Positions 1 to 8,735 of a DNA stretch of 64,000 nucleotides are shown here, one piece after another; position 1 is the first letter of the stretch; each line of letters opens with the position of its first letter. A model generated the notes under the pieces. That model worked only from the letters and a program-made list of their open reading frames with translations. It did not search any database and was not told the DNA's origin. This DNA is from Deltaproteobacteria bacterium (GTDB lineage: Bacteria; Myxococcota_A; UBA796; SXON01). The position numbers and the translations under genes are program-made. The stretch covers positions 1-64,000 of the forward strand of contig CANFCK010000019.1 in NCBI GenBank assembly GCA_947445035.1, written 5' to 3'.

Positions 1-122
1 CCCCTCGGGCGGCCCCGCCTCTCCGGCGCCCCCCGCCTCCGGCGCCCCGCCCCTCGGGCGGCCCCGCCTCCGGCCGCCCGGCCGCCTCCGGCGGCCGAGC
101 CGCCCGGGAGATAGCCGTTCGC
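1..122. repeat. GC-rich direct-repeat tract at window edge
   Basis: This non-coding tract is built almost only from G and C. A 20-base unit beginning CCCCTCGGGCGG occurs at 1-20 and again at 50-69, and shorter CGCCTCCGGC(G) pieces fill the rest. It lies directly upstream of the glycosyltransferase start. No promoter could be recognised in it. It resembles the decayed intergenic repeats of high-GC genomes. Its left boundary is outside the window. Confidence 0.55.
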
Positions 123-1058
123 GTGCGGTTCAGGGTCGTCACCACCGAGTACCCCCCCTTCCTCGGGGGCGTGGGCACCTGGGCGGGTGCGGTCGCCCGC
201 GCCCTACACGATGCCGGCCACGACGTCGACGTCTTCGCGCGGTTCGGTGAGCCCGAGCCGCAGATCCCCTTTCGGCGGATGAGCGGGCCAAGCTGGAATC
301 GGTGGGGGCACTTGTGGGCCGCGGCGGCGCTTCGTCCGCGGTTGGGTCGCGACGACGTCCTCCTGTGCGGCACCTGGCCGCTGGCGCTGGCGCTGCCCAC
401 GGACCGACGGATTCTCGTCGGCTGGCACGGCTCGGACCTCACGCGGCCTGCCTTGACTCCGGGGCGCCAATCGATCGCAGCGCGGGCGGTGAACCTGCCG
501 GTCTCTCGATTCCTCGGCGGCCTTCTCGGCGCTCCTCACACGGTGCTGCCCTTCCCCATCGAGCTGATGGCGCCGGCGTTGCGGGGAGATTCTATTCTAT
601 CCGTGTCGCGACTCACTGAGCAAAAAGGGGTCGATCGGGTGCTGAGGCTGGCGGCAAGGCTGGGCCGTCCGGTGGTGATCGTCGGCGACGGTCCAGAGCG
701 TGCGAAGCTGGAGCGGCTCGCCGACCAGCTGGCGGTCCGAGCCCGCTTCTTCGGCGCCACCCGAAACATCCCGTGGGACGGCACCTGGGCGCTTGCCCTC
801 TTGTCGCGACCCTTCGCCGATGGCAGTGGTGCCGAAGGCCTTGGCCTGGTGCTGCTAGAAGCGGCGGCGCGTGGCATTCCGACGATGGGTAGCGCGGTGG
901 GGGGCATTCCCGAGGCCGCGAGCATCGTGCTCCGCGATCCCGAAAACGACGACATCCCCGACCTCCCCGGTGCGGAGGAGGTTCAGGGTTGGCTCGGTGC
1001 ACACCACGGCGTGCGCCGATGCGTCGCGACACTGGAAGCAGCGATTGCCTGCCGCTGA
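123..1058 (+). CDS. Glycosyltransferase family 4 (GT-B fold)
   Basis: Predicted to transfer a sugar from a nucleotide-sugar donor to an envelope glycan or lipid acceptor in the cytoplasm. The N-terminus (TEYPPFLGGVGTWAGAV) is the usual GT4 glycine-rich acceptor-side loop. Around residues 155-190 are SVSRLTEQKGVDRVL and VGDGPE, and near residue 240 is the donor-site E-x7-E block (GAEGLGLVLLEAAARG). The start is GTG, with only a weak GGGAG about 12 nt upstream. At 311 residues it is shorter than many GT4 enzymes, mainly after the E-x7-E block. It ends 17 bp from the convergent rpsR. The acceptor cannot be told from sequence. Confidence 0.85.
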   Translation: MRFRVVTTEYPPFLGGVGTWAGAVARALHDAGHDVDVFARFGEPEPQIPFRRMSGPSWNRWGHLWAAAALRPRLGRDDVLLCGTWPLALALPTDRRILVGWHGSDLTRPALTPGRQSIAARAVNLPVSRFLGGLLGAPHTVLPFPIELMAPALRGDSILSVSRLTEQKGVDRVLRLAARLGRPVVIVGDGPERAKLERLADQLAVRARFFGATRNIPWDGTWALALLSRPFADGSGAEGLGLVLLEAAARGIPTMGSAVGGIPEAASIVLRDPENDDIPDLPGAEEVQGWLGAHHGVRRCVATLEAAIACR

Positions 1059-1070
1059 AGCGCGGCGGGC
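1047..1070. terminator. Terminator-like hairpin without T-tract (GT4/rpsR junction)
   Basis: GCCTGCCGC (1047-1055) pairs over 9 bp with GCGGCGGGC (1062-1070), including one G-T wobble. The 6-nt loop begins with the TGA stop of the glycosyltransferase gene. It sits between two convergent genes. There is no T-run on either side, so classical intrinsic termination is not supported. It may act as a 3' stabiliser or a Rho-linked end. Confidence 0.4.
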
Positions 1071-1075
1071 GCCAG

Positions 1076-1282
1076 CTACTCGCGGTTGACGTACGGCAGG
1101 AGCGCGAGGTGACGGGCGCGCTTGATCGCGAGGCCGACGTGGCGCTGCTGGAGCGAGCTGAGGCCCGTCATCCGCCGGGGAAGGATCTTTCCGCGTTCCG
1201 TGAGGAAGCGCTTCAGACGGGCTGCGTCCTTGTAGTCCGCGGGGTCGTCGCCGGGCTTCTTGGCCACGGGGGTATCAGACAT
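1076..1282 (-). CDS. rpsR: Small ribosomal subunit protein bS18
   Basis: This 68-residue protein binds 16S rRNA on the 30S platform next to S6. The family core is clear: [21 protein letters not shown] followed by [26 protein letters not shown]. The ATG start is preceded by GGAG seven nt upstream. Length is normal for S18, and no zinc-binding cysteines are present. It is the last gene of a long minus-strand block and lies 69 bp after the outer-membrane-type gene. Its usual partners rpsF, ssb and rplI are not adjacent, which is unusual. Confidence 0.97.
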   Translation of the reverse strand: MSDTPVAKKPGDDPADYKDAARLKRFLTERGKILPRRMTGLSSLQQRHVGLAIKRARHLALLPYVNRE

Positions 1283-1351
1283 AGGAACTCCGATGCGTAA
1301 GAGGCCCGACGGCTATCCGACCACGACCAGACCGTCAACGTCTCGATGGCG

Positions 1352-2500
1352 CTACAGGCCGAAGCCGACCGTCGCGGCTCCGGTCCAGGCGCTGCCGTGC
1401 AGATCCGGGGGGTCGCTGCGAAACGGGACCAGTCGGTCCCCGAGCGCGAGCTGGCTCGGATCGGGCACCAGCCCCACCACATGGCCGACGCCACCGCGGA
1501 CGCCGAAGACCACGCGGCCGACATTGAGCTCCAGCGCAAGCTCGGCCCCGGCGGTCACGCCCCAGCCGTTGGCGTAGACCGGTAGCTCGTCACCGGTCGC
1601 GACGCCTGGAGCACACACCAGAGGCACCGTGCTCTCATCGCAGGCCAGCGCGAGGCCGGGGAGCATCGCCACGCGGGCCACGGCGGCCGGCGTCAGGAGG
1701 ATCGCGCCTCCGAGCTCGATCGGGATGCCATACCGGACGAGACCGCCAGCCGTGTTCGGAGCGACGACGTCGAGTTGCCCCCCCCTCGTCCACGCGCGCA
1801 ACTCCCAGCTGATTCCAAGGCCCAGGCGGCCGGTCGGCAGCGGGAAGGAGAGGCTCAGCTCCGTCTGGAGGCCAGGACGGTAGTTGGCGAGATCGAAGCC
1901 AGAGAAGGCGAGCAGCCCGGCGGCGACGTCCAGACGACGGCCCCGGCCGGCGGCGGCGGCAAAGTCTGAAGGAGGAAGCGCCAACGTCTGGGTCTGGGCG
2001 GCGGCGACGTGGACGGGATGCCCCAAAAGGGTGTAGTCACCGACGGGCAGCGCAATGCGCGCCGGAAGCGGCAGCCCGGCCCGGCCGCGGGCGGCCGCGT
2101 CGATGAGGAAGGTCTGGAGCTCGGCGTCGAGCACCAGGCCGGTCACGATGAGCTCCACGCGGACCAGGGCGATGCCTTCGGGGCCACGGAGCTCGACCCA
2201 GCCGAAGTTGGACCGCAGCCAGCCCTCGATCAAGGACAGGCCCGCGCGCAGTTCGATATCGCCGGTCGAGGCCGCTGCGCCGTTGGAGGCGCACGCCAGC
2301 GCCCGGTCGATATCGCCCTCGGCCTGGGCCAACTCCACGCAAAGCCCATTGAGTTCGGCATGGCTGTCTTCGAGCGCCAGACCCGCGCGCACCTGGTCGT
2401 CAGCGTCCTGCTGCCACCCCTTCTTCAGGAACTGCCGGGCCTGGGCGGCATGCCAGTCTGGGGTGTCCGCGGCGAGGGCGGCAGCGCACAGAAGGAGCAT
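1352..2500 (-). CDS. Outer-membrane-type protein with short helical N-domain
   Basis: The predicted exported protein has 382 residues. The start is the ATG that overlaps the stop of the upstream ABC ATPase gene (ATGA). It gives a clean Sec signal (MLLLCAAALAADTPDW), and an upstream in-frame start would read 41 residues of arginine-rich non-protein-like sequence. Residues ~15-100 look like short TPR-like helices. The remainder is rich in alternating glycine-flanked strands and ends in TVGFGL, like an outer-membrane beta-barrel or a small beta-domain. No family was recognised. Coupling to the peptide ABC genes suggests it may be the outer-membrane partner of that importer; this is inferred from position only. 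Confidence 0.6.
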   Translation of the reverse strand: MLLLCAAALAADTPDWHAAQARQFLKKGWQQDADDQVRAGLALEDSHAELNGLCVELAQAEGDIDRALACASNGAAASTGDIELRAGLSLIEGWLRSNFGWVELRGPEGIALVRVELIVTGLVLDAELQTFLIDAAARGRAGLPLPARIALPVGDYTLLGHPVHVAAAQTQTLALPPSDFAAAAGRGRRLDVAAGLLAFSGFDLANYRPGLQTELSLSFPLPTGRLGLGISWELRAWTRGGQLDVVAPNTAGGLVRYGIPIELGGAILLTPAAVARVAMLPGLALACDESTVPLVCAPGVATGDELPVYANGWGVTAGAELALELNVGRVVFGVRGGVGHVVGLVPDPSQLALGDRLVPFRSDPPDLHGSAWTGAATVGFGL

Positions 2501-3240
2501 CACGCCACGAGCCCGCTTGCGACGCACAAGCGCCGGGCATTCGGCTCGGCAACCGAGGCCAGCGCGTCGACCGGCACGTCCGCCACCAGCCGTCCGCCAT
2601 GAAGAAACACGATGCGCGTGCAAAGGTTTCGGGCGAGGAGCAGGTCGTGGGTGACCATCACCAGCGCCCGATCGGCGCGTTGCCGTGCCTTCAGGAGGTC
2701 CAGCAGCTCCCCTTTACGGGCGGCGTCCAGCCCGGCGGTGGGCTCGTCGGCGAATACGATCAGCGGGTCGGCGAGGGAGAGCGCGGCCAAGGTCACCCTC
2801 CGCTTTTCACCGCCGCTCAGGGCGTCGGGGTAGGCGTCGGCGCGATGTCCCAGCCCGAACGTGTCCAAGGCGCGAGCGGCGGCGGCGGAATCGCCGGGCC
2901 GGTGGGCGCGGGCCGACTCGGCAAGCCACTCTCGTATCCGCAGGCGGGGGTTGAGTGACGCGGCGGCGTCCTGCACCAGCAACTGAGCCCGGGCGGGGGG
3001 ACCGCCAGCGTCCGCGGGGTCGACGCCCAGCGTGCGTACTTCACCCTCGTCGCGCCGCACAAGCCCGCAGGCGACCCGGACCAGCGTGGTCTTCCCGCAG
3101 CCACTCTCGCCGACCAGGGCGACCGTCTCGCCGGCGTGGATGGTGAGATTGATATCGGTCAAGGCGCGCTTTGCCGCCTCGCCGGTCCACGCCCTACGAT
3201 ACGCGACCGACACGCCCCTCAGCTCGCACAGGGGGGTCAT
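2500..3240 (-). CDS. Peptide/nickel-type ABC transporter ATPase (second subunit)
   Basis: Cytoplasmic ATPase that would energise the importer encoded in this block. It has a Walker A (GESGCGKTTLVRV), the signature LSGGEKRRV and a Walker B with catalytic Glu (LIVFADEPTAGLD), followed by the H-loop (MVTHD). At 246 residues it lacks the C-terminal oligopeptide/dipeptide extension typical of ~330-residue OppF/DppF, and is closer in size to NikE. The ATG overlaps the preceding ATPase stop by 4 bp, and its own stop overlaps the next gene. Family is certain; substrate is not. Confidence 0.9.
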   Translation of the reverse strand: MTPLCELRGVSVAYRRAWTGEAAKRALTDINLTIHAGETVALVGESGCGKTTLVRVACGLVRRDEGEVRTLGVDPADAGGPPARAQLLVQDAAASLNPRLRIREWLAESARAHRPGDSAAAARALDTFGLGHRADAYPDALSGGEKRRVTLAALSLADPLIVFADEPTAGLDAARKGELLDLLKARQRADRALVMVTHDLLLARNLCTRIVFLHGGRLVADVPVDALASVAEPNARRLCVASGLVA

Positions 3241-3977
3241 GGGCGCGGCTCGAGCCAGCCCGGCGCCGCGATTGCGGACGTCGCCGCGACAAGGAGGGCG
3301 CCGGGGCCGCGGAGGCCCGCGAGTGTGGTTGCCTCCTCGACCACCCGTCCGTCCTCGATGACATAGATGCGATCGGCAAAACCGGGCAAAAGCCGGAGGT
3401 CGTGCGTCACGAACACGATGCCCACGCCGGGCAACTTCCGGAGCAGCCGCACCAACTCCTGCTGCACGGGCCCGTCCAGTCCGGTGGTGGGCTCGTCGCA
3501 GAGCAAGAACCGGCTGCGTCGGGCCAGCGCGATGGCGATCGCGACGCGTTGTGCCATGCCGCCGGAGAGCTCATGGGGGTAGCGTGATGCAACCCACGTG
3601 GGGTCTTCCAAGCCGAGTCGACTCAAACACGCCAGCACGTCGTCCTCGGCGCCCGCGAGGGTGGCCGCGGCGGTCACCTGCTGGCGCACCGTCAAGAGCG
3701 GGTCCAGCGAGGCCCTCGCGTCCTGGAAAAGCAGGCCGACCTCGCCGCGCAGGCTGGCGCCGCTCCGCTCGACACCGTCCACCCACACCCGTCCGCCCGT
3801 GCGACCTGGGCGCAGTGACAGCAGGTCGAGGATGCTCCGGAGGGTCAGGCTTTTACCCGAGCCGCTCGGGCCCACCAGGGCCACGACTTCGCCGACGGCG
3901 ACGCGGATGGACACGTCGTGCAACAGGGTGTGCGAGCCCGCAGAAACCCGCAGGGAGTGCGCCACCAGCTCGTTCAT
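3237..3977 (-). CDS. Peptide/nickel-type ABC transporter ATPase (first subunit)
   Basis: Partner ATPase of the following gene, forming the usual DppD/DppF- or NikD/NikE-like heterodimer. It shows a Walker A (GPSGSGKSLTLRS), a Q-loop region (LLFQDARASLDPLL), the signature LSGGMAQRV and a Walker B (FLLCDEPTTGLD). The ATG at 3977 is chosen because it overlaps the permease stop (ATGA). A longer reading adds ~140 residues of arginine/glycine-rich sequence that mirrors the permease frame. It is 246 residues, again without the long oligopeptide-type C-terminal extension. Confidence 0.9.
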   Translation of the reverse strand: MNELVAHSLRVSAGSHTLLHDVSIRVAVGEVVALVGPSGSGKSLTLRSILDLLSLRPGRTGGRVWVDGVERSGASLRGEVGLLFQDARASLDPLLTVRQQVTAAATLAGAEDDVLACLSRLGLEDPTWVASRYPHELSGGMAQRVAIAIALARRSRFLLCDEPTTGLDGPVQQELVRLLRKLPGVGIVFVTHDLRLLPGFADRIYVIEDGRVVEEATTLAGLRGPGALLVAATSAIAAPGWLEPRP

Positions 3978-4729
3978 CGGCGCACCGGCCCGAGGGTGGT
4001 GGCCCATCCGGTGGCCAAAACTGCGCCGGCGGGCGCCAGCCAGCTCCACCGGTTGGGGCATCCCGTCGACAGTCCGTGGGCCAGCATGTTCCCCCACGAA
4101 GCGGCCGGCTCCGCGACCCCAAAGTGGCCGAGGTAGGACAGCGTGACTTCGAGCACCAGTACGCTGCCGACGACCGCCAGCGCCTCGCGGGCCACGATGT
4201 CGCGGCCGTTCACCCAGACGAGGTGCCACCACAAAAGGCGGCCAGGGGGGATGCCGTGTGCGCGGGCGGCGAGCACGAACTCCGACGTTCTCAGCGACGT
4301 GATCCGCGCATCTAGCGCCGCGGCCAATGCCGGCATCCCCGCGAGTCCGCCCGCGAACGCCAACTGCACCGGGCCGGGACCCAGCGCCATGAGACACAGG
4401 AGCACCAGGACCAGGGAGGGAATGGACGCGATCGCGCCGAGCACCGTGCGTACGACGCTAGCCAGCGCGCCCCCGTTCCACCCGGCCGCGGCGCCAGCGA
4501 GGGTGCCGCCGAGCGCGGCAAAGGCGGCCGCACCAAGACCCGGACCGCAGAACGCGGCGCCACCCGCGGACACGCGCCGAAGGACGTCGCGACCGAGATG
4601 GTCGGTGCCCAACCAGTGCGCTGCGCTGGGTCCCTGGTCGGCCAGCGCGGGTCGCACGTCGCCGAGCGCGTCGTACGGCAAGCACGCGCCGACGGCCACG
4701 CTGGCCAAGAGCAGGATGCGGGGGCTCAT
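3974..4729 (-). CDS. Peptide/nickel-type ABC transporter permease (DppC-like)
   Basis: Inner-membrane permease of 251 residues. The HWLGTDHLGRDVLRRV segment near residues 40-55 is the family hallmark just before the transmembrane domain. The EAA-type coupling loop (EFVLAARAHGIPPGRLLWWHLV) lies near residue 165. Several hydrophobic helices surround it. The ATG overlaps the DppB-like stop by 4 bp, and the stop overlaps the ATPase gene by 4 bp. It is slightly shorter than typical DppC (~280-300). Confidence 0.88.
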   Translation of the reverse strand: MSPRILLLASVAVGACLPYDALGDVRPALADQGPSAAHWLGTDHLGRDVLRRVSAGGAAFCGPGLGAAAFAALGGTLAGAAAGWNGGALASVVRTVLGAIASIPSLVLVLLCLMALGPGPVQLAFAGGLAGMPALAAALDARITSLRTSEFVLAARAHGIPPGRLLWWHLVWVNGRDIVAREALAVVGSVLVLEVTLSYLGHFGVAEPAASWGNMLAHGLSTGCPNRWSWLAPAGAVLATGWATTLGPVRR

Positions 4730-5649
4730 GCCGCCCGCTCCCGCTCGCGGGGATCCACGACGACCGCGATCGTCTCGGCGACCAGTCGCGCCGCCGCCGT
4801 CAAAAGTGCCGCGCCCAGCGCAACCCCGACTGCCACCGGCCAGTCGCGACCTGAACACGCTTGCCAGAACAGGGTTCCGGCCCCCGGGACGGTGAACGCG
4901 CGTTCGACGACGATCAGCCCCGCGAAGCACGAGGGGACCTGCTCCGAGGCGAGGCGCGCCGTCGGGACGACCAGGTGATGGAGTCGCGTGCGCAGCGTCT
5001 TTTGGCCTCGGGCACGGACCGCCTCCATGAACGAGGCGTCATCGAGCTCGTCGAGCAGCCGCCGCGCCTGTGCCGACAACTGGGACCAACGCGAAGAACC
5101 CACGGCCAGCACCAGGATGGCGAGGGCGCTGCGCATCGCCCCCGGCTCGACGGGCAACGCGAACCAGGCCGGGCGGTCGACAATTCCGCGCTCGATGAGC
5201 GCCCATGTGCCGGCATTGACCGTCAGAACTGTCGCGAGCGCAAGAATGACTACTGGCACGGAAGAGGCGCCAGCGCCTACTAGATGGAGGCCTCGTCGCC
5301 ACCCAAGAGCGCCTGTGGGCCATGCGACAGCGGCCCCAAACCCGGCGGTCAGCGCAAGGACGAGGGCGGGCAGCAGGAGTGAAAGCGACGTCGTGAGCGC
5401 GACGCCAACCAACTCGGCCACCGGCGCGCCCGGCCGCACGGTGAGCGAGCGGCCCAGCCCTCCGCCCTCAATGCCCCATTCCGCCTGCAACTGCGCGCGG
5501 ACCTCGGGCCCGTTGGGCAGCGCGTCGATGGCGTCGCCAGGGACCAGCCAGAAAAGGGCAACGATCAAACAGCCGGAGAGGACCGCCGTCGCCAAAACCG
5601 CGAGCGCTCGCCGCGCCAGCGCGCGAAAAATTGCGCTGGAACGCGTCAA
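4726..5649 (-). CDS. Peptide/nickel-type ABC transporter permease (DppB-like)
   Basis: Permease of 307 residues. The N-terminal helix is followed by the FWLVPGDAID motif that marks the DppB/OppB/NikB N-terminus, and an EAA loop (FMEAVRARGQKTLRTRLHHL) lies near residue 215. Five or more hydrophobic segments are visible. The ATG start lies 3 bp after the binding-protein stop. With the DppC-like partner it forms the channel for whatever the binding protein captures. Confidence 0.9.
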   Translation of the reverse strand: MTRSSAIFRALARRALAVLATAVLSGCLIVALFWLVPGDAIDALPNGPEVRAQLQAEWGIEGGGLGRSLTVRPGAPVAELVGVALTTSLSLLLPALVLALTAGFGAAVAWPTGALGWRRGLHLVGAGASSVPVVILALATVLTVNAGTWALIERGIVDRPAWFALPVEPGAMRSALAILVLAVGSSRWSQLSAQARRLLDELDDASFMEAVRARGQKTLRTRLHHLVVPTARLASEQVPSCFAGLIVVERAFTVPGAGTLFWQACSGRDWPVAVGVALGAALLTAAARLVAETIAVVVDPRERERAA

Positions 5650-5652
5650 CGC

Positions 5653-7158
5653 CTACTTCATCTTCCATTGTGGCGCGAACGTGAAGAAGCTGAAGGGGTG
5701 GATCACCACGTTACCCACCTTGATCGAAAGCGCGGCGTAGCTGTCGAGCGTCCACAGAAACAACATCGGCTGATCCACCGCGATCTTCGCGTGCATCTCT
5801 CGCAGGGTGGCCTTGCGGACGAACGGATCCGCAGCGTCCCGCGCCTTGTCCAGGAGCAGGTCGACCTCGGGATTTTTGTAGCCGACGAAATTGCGGCTTC
5901 CCTGGCTGTGGAACTGCTCGCGGATGTCTTCGTTCCGGTCAAAGGTCCACTGGCTCAGCATCAAGTCGAAGTCGTGGTTGCGCCAGACGCGCTCTTTCCA
6001 CGCCGCGTCGTCGAGGAACTGGACCTCAAGCCGAATCCCGGCGGTCTGGAGCTGGGACTGGAGGTTGATTGTCACTTCCTGGACGCTCTCCAACGACTGA
6101 TGCGCCACGAGGGTCAGGACCACCGGCTTGCCCGCCACCGTCCAAGCCTCCCCAATGCGGGTCAGCCCACCGGCGACAAACGCTGCTTCTGCCGCCTCGG
6201 CGTCGGCTTGCGTCAGCGGCACATCGTGGTTGTAGTAAGGGCTGGACGGGACGAACGGCCCGCTGACCCGCGCGCCGGTCCCGACTGGCGCCAACAGCGC
6301 CTCGACATCCACCAACGCGGAAATCGCCTTGCGCACCTGCGAGTTGGCGATCCCCGGCCGATTGAGGTTGTAGCCGACATACCACCAGGAGTTGGTCTGG
6401 TATGGATACAGTTCTACCTTACGATTGTTCTGCAACATCGCGATGTCGCGCGGGAGAACGCGCACCAGGGCTTCAAGGCTCTCGTACAGGACCAGCTTGG
6501 CCTGGTAGTTCTTGTCCGCCACTTCGCGCAGCGTCACCTCGTCGATGCCGGTTGCGTTCCGATGGTCGCCGTGCTTTTTGAAGCTGATCGAGTTGTCTTC
6601 GTTGAACTGGGTCAGCCGCCACGGACCGGTGCCCACCGGCTTGGTCCGGAAGGTGTCCGATCGCTTGAGCGGCAGCCCGGAGAACAGGTGCTTGGGCACG
6701 ATCTTGAAGAAGAGCTTGTCCTCGGGATGCAGCTCGGGCCTGGCAAAGGTGAGCTTGACCCGGTGCGCGTCGAGGGCTTCTGCGCTCGTGATCCACGCCA
6801 CTCGCCCGTACTCGGTCGACGCCGAGGCCTTGTCGAGCATGGCGGTGATGGTGAAGACCACGTCGTCGGCGGTGAACGGTTGGCCGTCGTGCCAGGTCAC
6901 GTCGGTCCGGAGGCTCACGATCATCGACAATCGATCGGGCATCAGCTCCGAGGATTCGGCCAACGAGGGTCGTGTCGCGAGCTCCTGATTGTCGGTGTAC
7001 AGCCCTTCAAACAAGAGCTCGCTGGCTCGGGCCTCGGCCATGCTGGACCCGTACACCGGATTGAGCAGGGCCGGGGCCTGGTCCTCGGCGTACCGCAGGT
7101 TGCCGGCGTGGGCGACCAGCGGCAGGAGGAGCAGGGCGAAAAGTACGGGGCGGGTCAT
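5653..7158 (-). CDS. Extracellular solute-binding protein, family 5
   Basis: Periplasmic binding protein (501 residues) of the SBP_bac_5 family, which feeds peptides, nickel-chelates or related ligands to the permease genes that follow. The N-terminus MTRPVLFALLLLPLVAHAG is a Sec signal without a lipobox cysteine. Typical family landmarks are LLFEGLYTDNQ near residue 40 and VTWHDGQPFTADDVVFTI near residue 85. The chosen ATG is 13 bp after the upstream stop; an ATG ten codons earlier would overlap that gene and precede the signal. Ligand class is unresolved. Confidence 0.9.
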   Translation of the reverse strand: MTRPVLFALLLLPLVAHAGNLRYAEDQAPALLNPVYGSSMAEARASELLFEGLYTDNQELATRPSLAESSELMPDRLSMIVSLRTDVTWHDGQPFTADDVVFTITAMLDKASASTEYGRVAWITSAEALDAHRVKLTFARPELHPEDKLFFKIVPKHLFSGLPLKRSDTFRTKPVGTGPWRLTQFNEDNSISFKKHGDHRNATGIDEVTLREVADKNYQAKLVLYESLEALVRVLPRDIAMLQNNRKVELYPYQTNSWWYVGYNLNRPGIANSQVRKAISALVDVEALLAPVGTGARVSGPFVPSSPYYNHDVPLTQADAEAAEAAFVAGGLTRIGEAWTVAGKPVVLTLVAHQSLESVQEVTINLQSQLQTAGIRLEVQFLDDAAWKERVWRNHDFDLMLSQWTFDRNEDIREQFHSQGSRNFVGYKNPEVDLLLDKARDAADPFVRKATLREMHAKIAVDQPMLFLWTLDSYAALSIKVGNVVIHPFSFFTFAPQWKMK

Positions 7159-7171
7159 GGGGGCATCCTGG

Positions 7172-8314
7172 TCATTCGCGGCTGTCACCGCGACGGTCCA
7201 TCCCTTGCAGCACCACCAGGGTGTTCAGGGTTTCGTCCACGCCCGCGGTCTCGGGCCAGTCGGCCGCGAGGACATCGAGGGCGTCGAGGGCTTCACGAGG
7301 GCGGCCGACGTGTAGGTGGGCGCTGGCGACGACGGCGAAGAGCGTGGGCGAGTTGATGGGGCCGATCACGCGCGGAGCCTCGTGGTCGAGGGCCAGCTGC
7401 CCGAGTGCCAGCGCGCAGTGCGGTCGGCCGGTGTCCAGCGCCGCCACCGCCCGATCGACCAAAAGCCGTGCGCGCGTGCCCTCGGTCAGCTGGAGATCCT
7501 CCAGCAGCGCCCGCCCGTCGTCGTTGGCGGCCGCGCTCGCGGTCAACCGCCACACATCGAGATCCACGTCCAAGGCACGCACCGCCACGCGGCAGGCCTC
7601 ACCGTCCTCGACGCCGTCCGTCGCGGGTGCAGGGAGGGTCAGCGTCACCCCGATTTCGCCCGAGAATAGGGTCGCGTCAAGGGGAGGGGTGGTGGCGGCG
7701 GCGTCGACCCGCGCGTGGGTGCGGAGGCGCCAAGGGTCGGGAAGCTCGCGCACGCCGCCCTCGACGGATTCGCGCCGCAGCGGCTCGGCGGCGGGAAGGC
7801 TGGCCAGTCCCAGGGTGCCGGCGCGAATCTTGTCGTGGAGCGCCTTTCGCGCAGCGATGGCGGGGTCGAGGGGCGCGCCGCTCGGCCATGCCGCCGCTTC
7901 GGTGTCGCGACCTGAATCCAACAGAGCAGCGCCAACAAACCACGCCAACAGCGAGTCGGCAGGGAGCGTGCTGCGGTCCTGCCAGGTGGTTCCGAGCCGG
8001 CGCCAGGCTTCCGCGTCCAACGCGGCGAGCACCCGATGGAAGCGCTCGAGCTCCGCGTGGGCGCGCGCCGCCGGGTCGCCACCAGCGGCCACGGCCCCCC
8101 GCCAGTCGTTGGCATGGAGCGCGATCCACCCCTCGCGTGAACCCTGCACCCGGGTGGTGAAGGCCTCGGGATTTTTGACGATCTCAGCCATCCAGCTCCG
8201 GTCGATCGCGGTTTTTCCGGCCGGGGGCTCGGGGCTGTCCCCGGTGCAAGAAACCAGCGCAGAAACAACGTGCATGCAGGCGAGACGGGCGGCCCAACGC
8301 GAGGCGCCACCCAC
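7172..8314 (-). CDS. Lipoprotein with helical-repeat (TPR-like) body
   Basis: Predicted lipoprotein of 380 residues with no recognised family. The GTG at 8314 lies just after the previous stop and has GAGGG about 8 nt upstream. The resulting signal ends in ALVSC (Cys23), with Arg6 and Arg10 in the n-region. The mature part is Ala/Leu-rich and helical. C-terminal segments such as LFAVVASAHLHVGRPREALDALDVL near residue 340 look like TPR helices, and a middle section (~200-270) looks more strand-rich. It lies between the kinase-like/lipoprotein pair and the binding protein, so a role in the same envelope complex is plausible. Confidence 0.6.
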   Translation of the reverse strand: MGGASRWAARLACMHVVSALVSCTGDSPEPPAGKTAIDRSWMAEIVKNPEAFTTRVQGSREGWIALHANDWRGAVAAGGDPAARAHAELERFHRVLAALDAEAWRRLGTTWQDRSTLPADSLLAWFVGAALLDSGRDTEAAAWPSGAPLDPAIAARKALHDKIRAGTLGLASLPAAEPLRRESVEGGVRELPDPWRLRTHARVDAAATTPPLDATLFSGEIGVTLTLPAPATDGVEDGEACRVAVRALDVDLDVWRLTASAAANDDGRALLEDLQLTEGTRARLLVDRAVAALDTGRPHCALALGQLALDHEAPRVIGPINSPTLFAVVASAHLHVGRPREALDALDVLAADWPETAGVDETLNTLVVLQGMDRRGDSRE

Positions 8315-8315
8315 G

Positions 8316-8735
8316 CTATTCGCCCTCGTAACTGCCACCGGCCTCCTGCCCGCGATTGGGGTGGGCGCCGGGGTCGAAGACGGTGTCCGACGGCGCCACC
8401 CTGACCGTGTCCTCCGCGAGGCCCACCGGCTCGAGGGTGAGCTCCCCATTCTTAAAGTAGAAGGTGGCCTTCTGGGGATGGTAGCCAACCTTGAAGTATT
8501 CGATGGCGTAATCGGTGCGCCGGTCCATCTTGATCCGGGTCCCTTCGGCGTCCCGGAGGTAGTCGATCATGAAGCGGCCGTCGTCGTCGGTGATGATCTC
8601 CACGTTGCCAGGAAAAAGGGTCACATTGGCCCGCCCAAGCGGCTTTCCATTACGATCGACCACCTGGCCGCTGATCGCGTGGTGCTTGGCGCAGCCCGCC
8701 AGGATGAAGACGGCCAAGAGGAGTGACCCGTTCAC
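8316..8735 (-). CDS. Carboxypeptidase-regulatory-like lipoprotein
   Basis: Small lipoprotein of 139 residues. The GTG start overlaps the pseudokinase stop (GTGA) and gives a lipobox LAGC with Cys15. The mature domain, starting ISGQVVDRNGKPLGRANVTL and continuing EIITDDDGRFMIDYL, is the seven-stranded transthyretin-like fold of the carboxypeptidase regulatory family. That fold is a common accessory module on bacterial surface proteins and carries no catalytic site. Translational coupling to the membrane pseudokinase suggests the two act together at the envelope; this is inference. Confidence 0.72.
   Translation of the reverse strand: MNGSLLLAVFILAGCAKHHAISGQVVDRNGKPLGRANVTLFPGNVEIITDDDGRFMIDYLRDAEGTRIKMDRRTDYAIEYFKVGYHPQKATFYFKNGELTLEPVGLAEDTVRVAPSDTVFDPGAHPNRGQEAGGSYEGE

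Noticed and set aside
5668-7356. Long plus-strand open frame of 562 codons
   Set aside because: It is antisense to the solute-binding protein gene. Its composition (His/Arg/Gly-rich) is the usual mirror of a GC-rich gene, and no family signature is seen.
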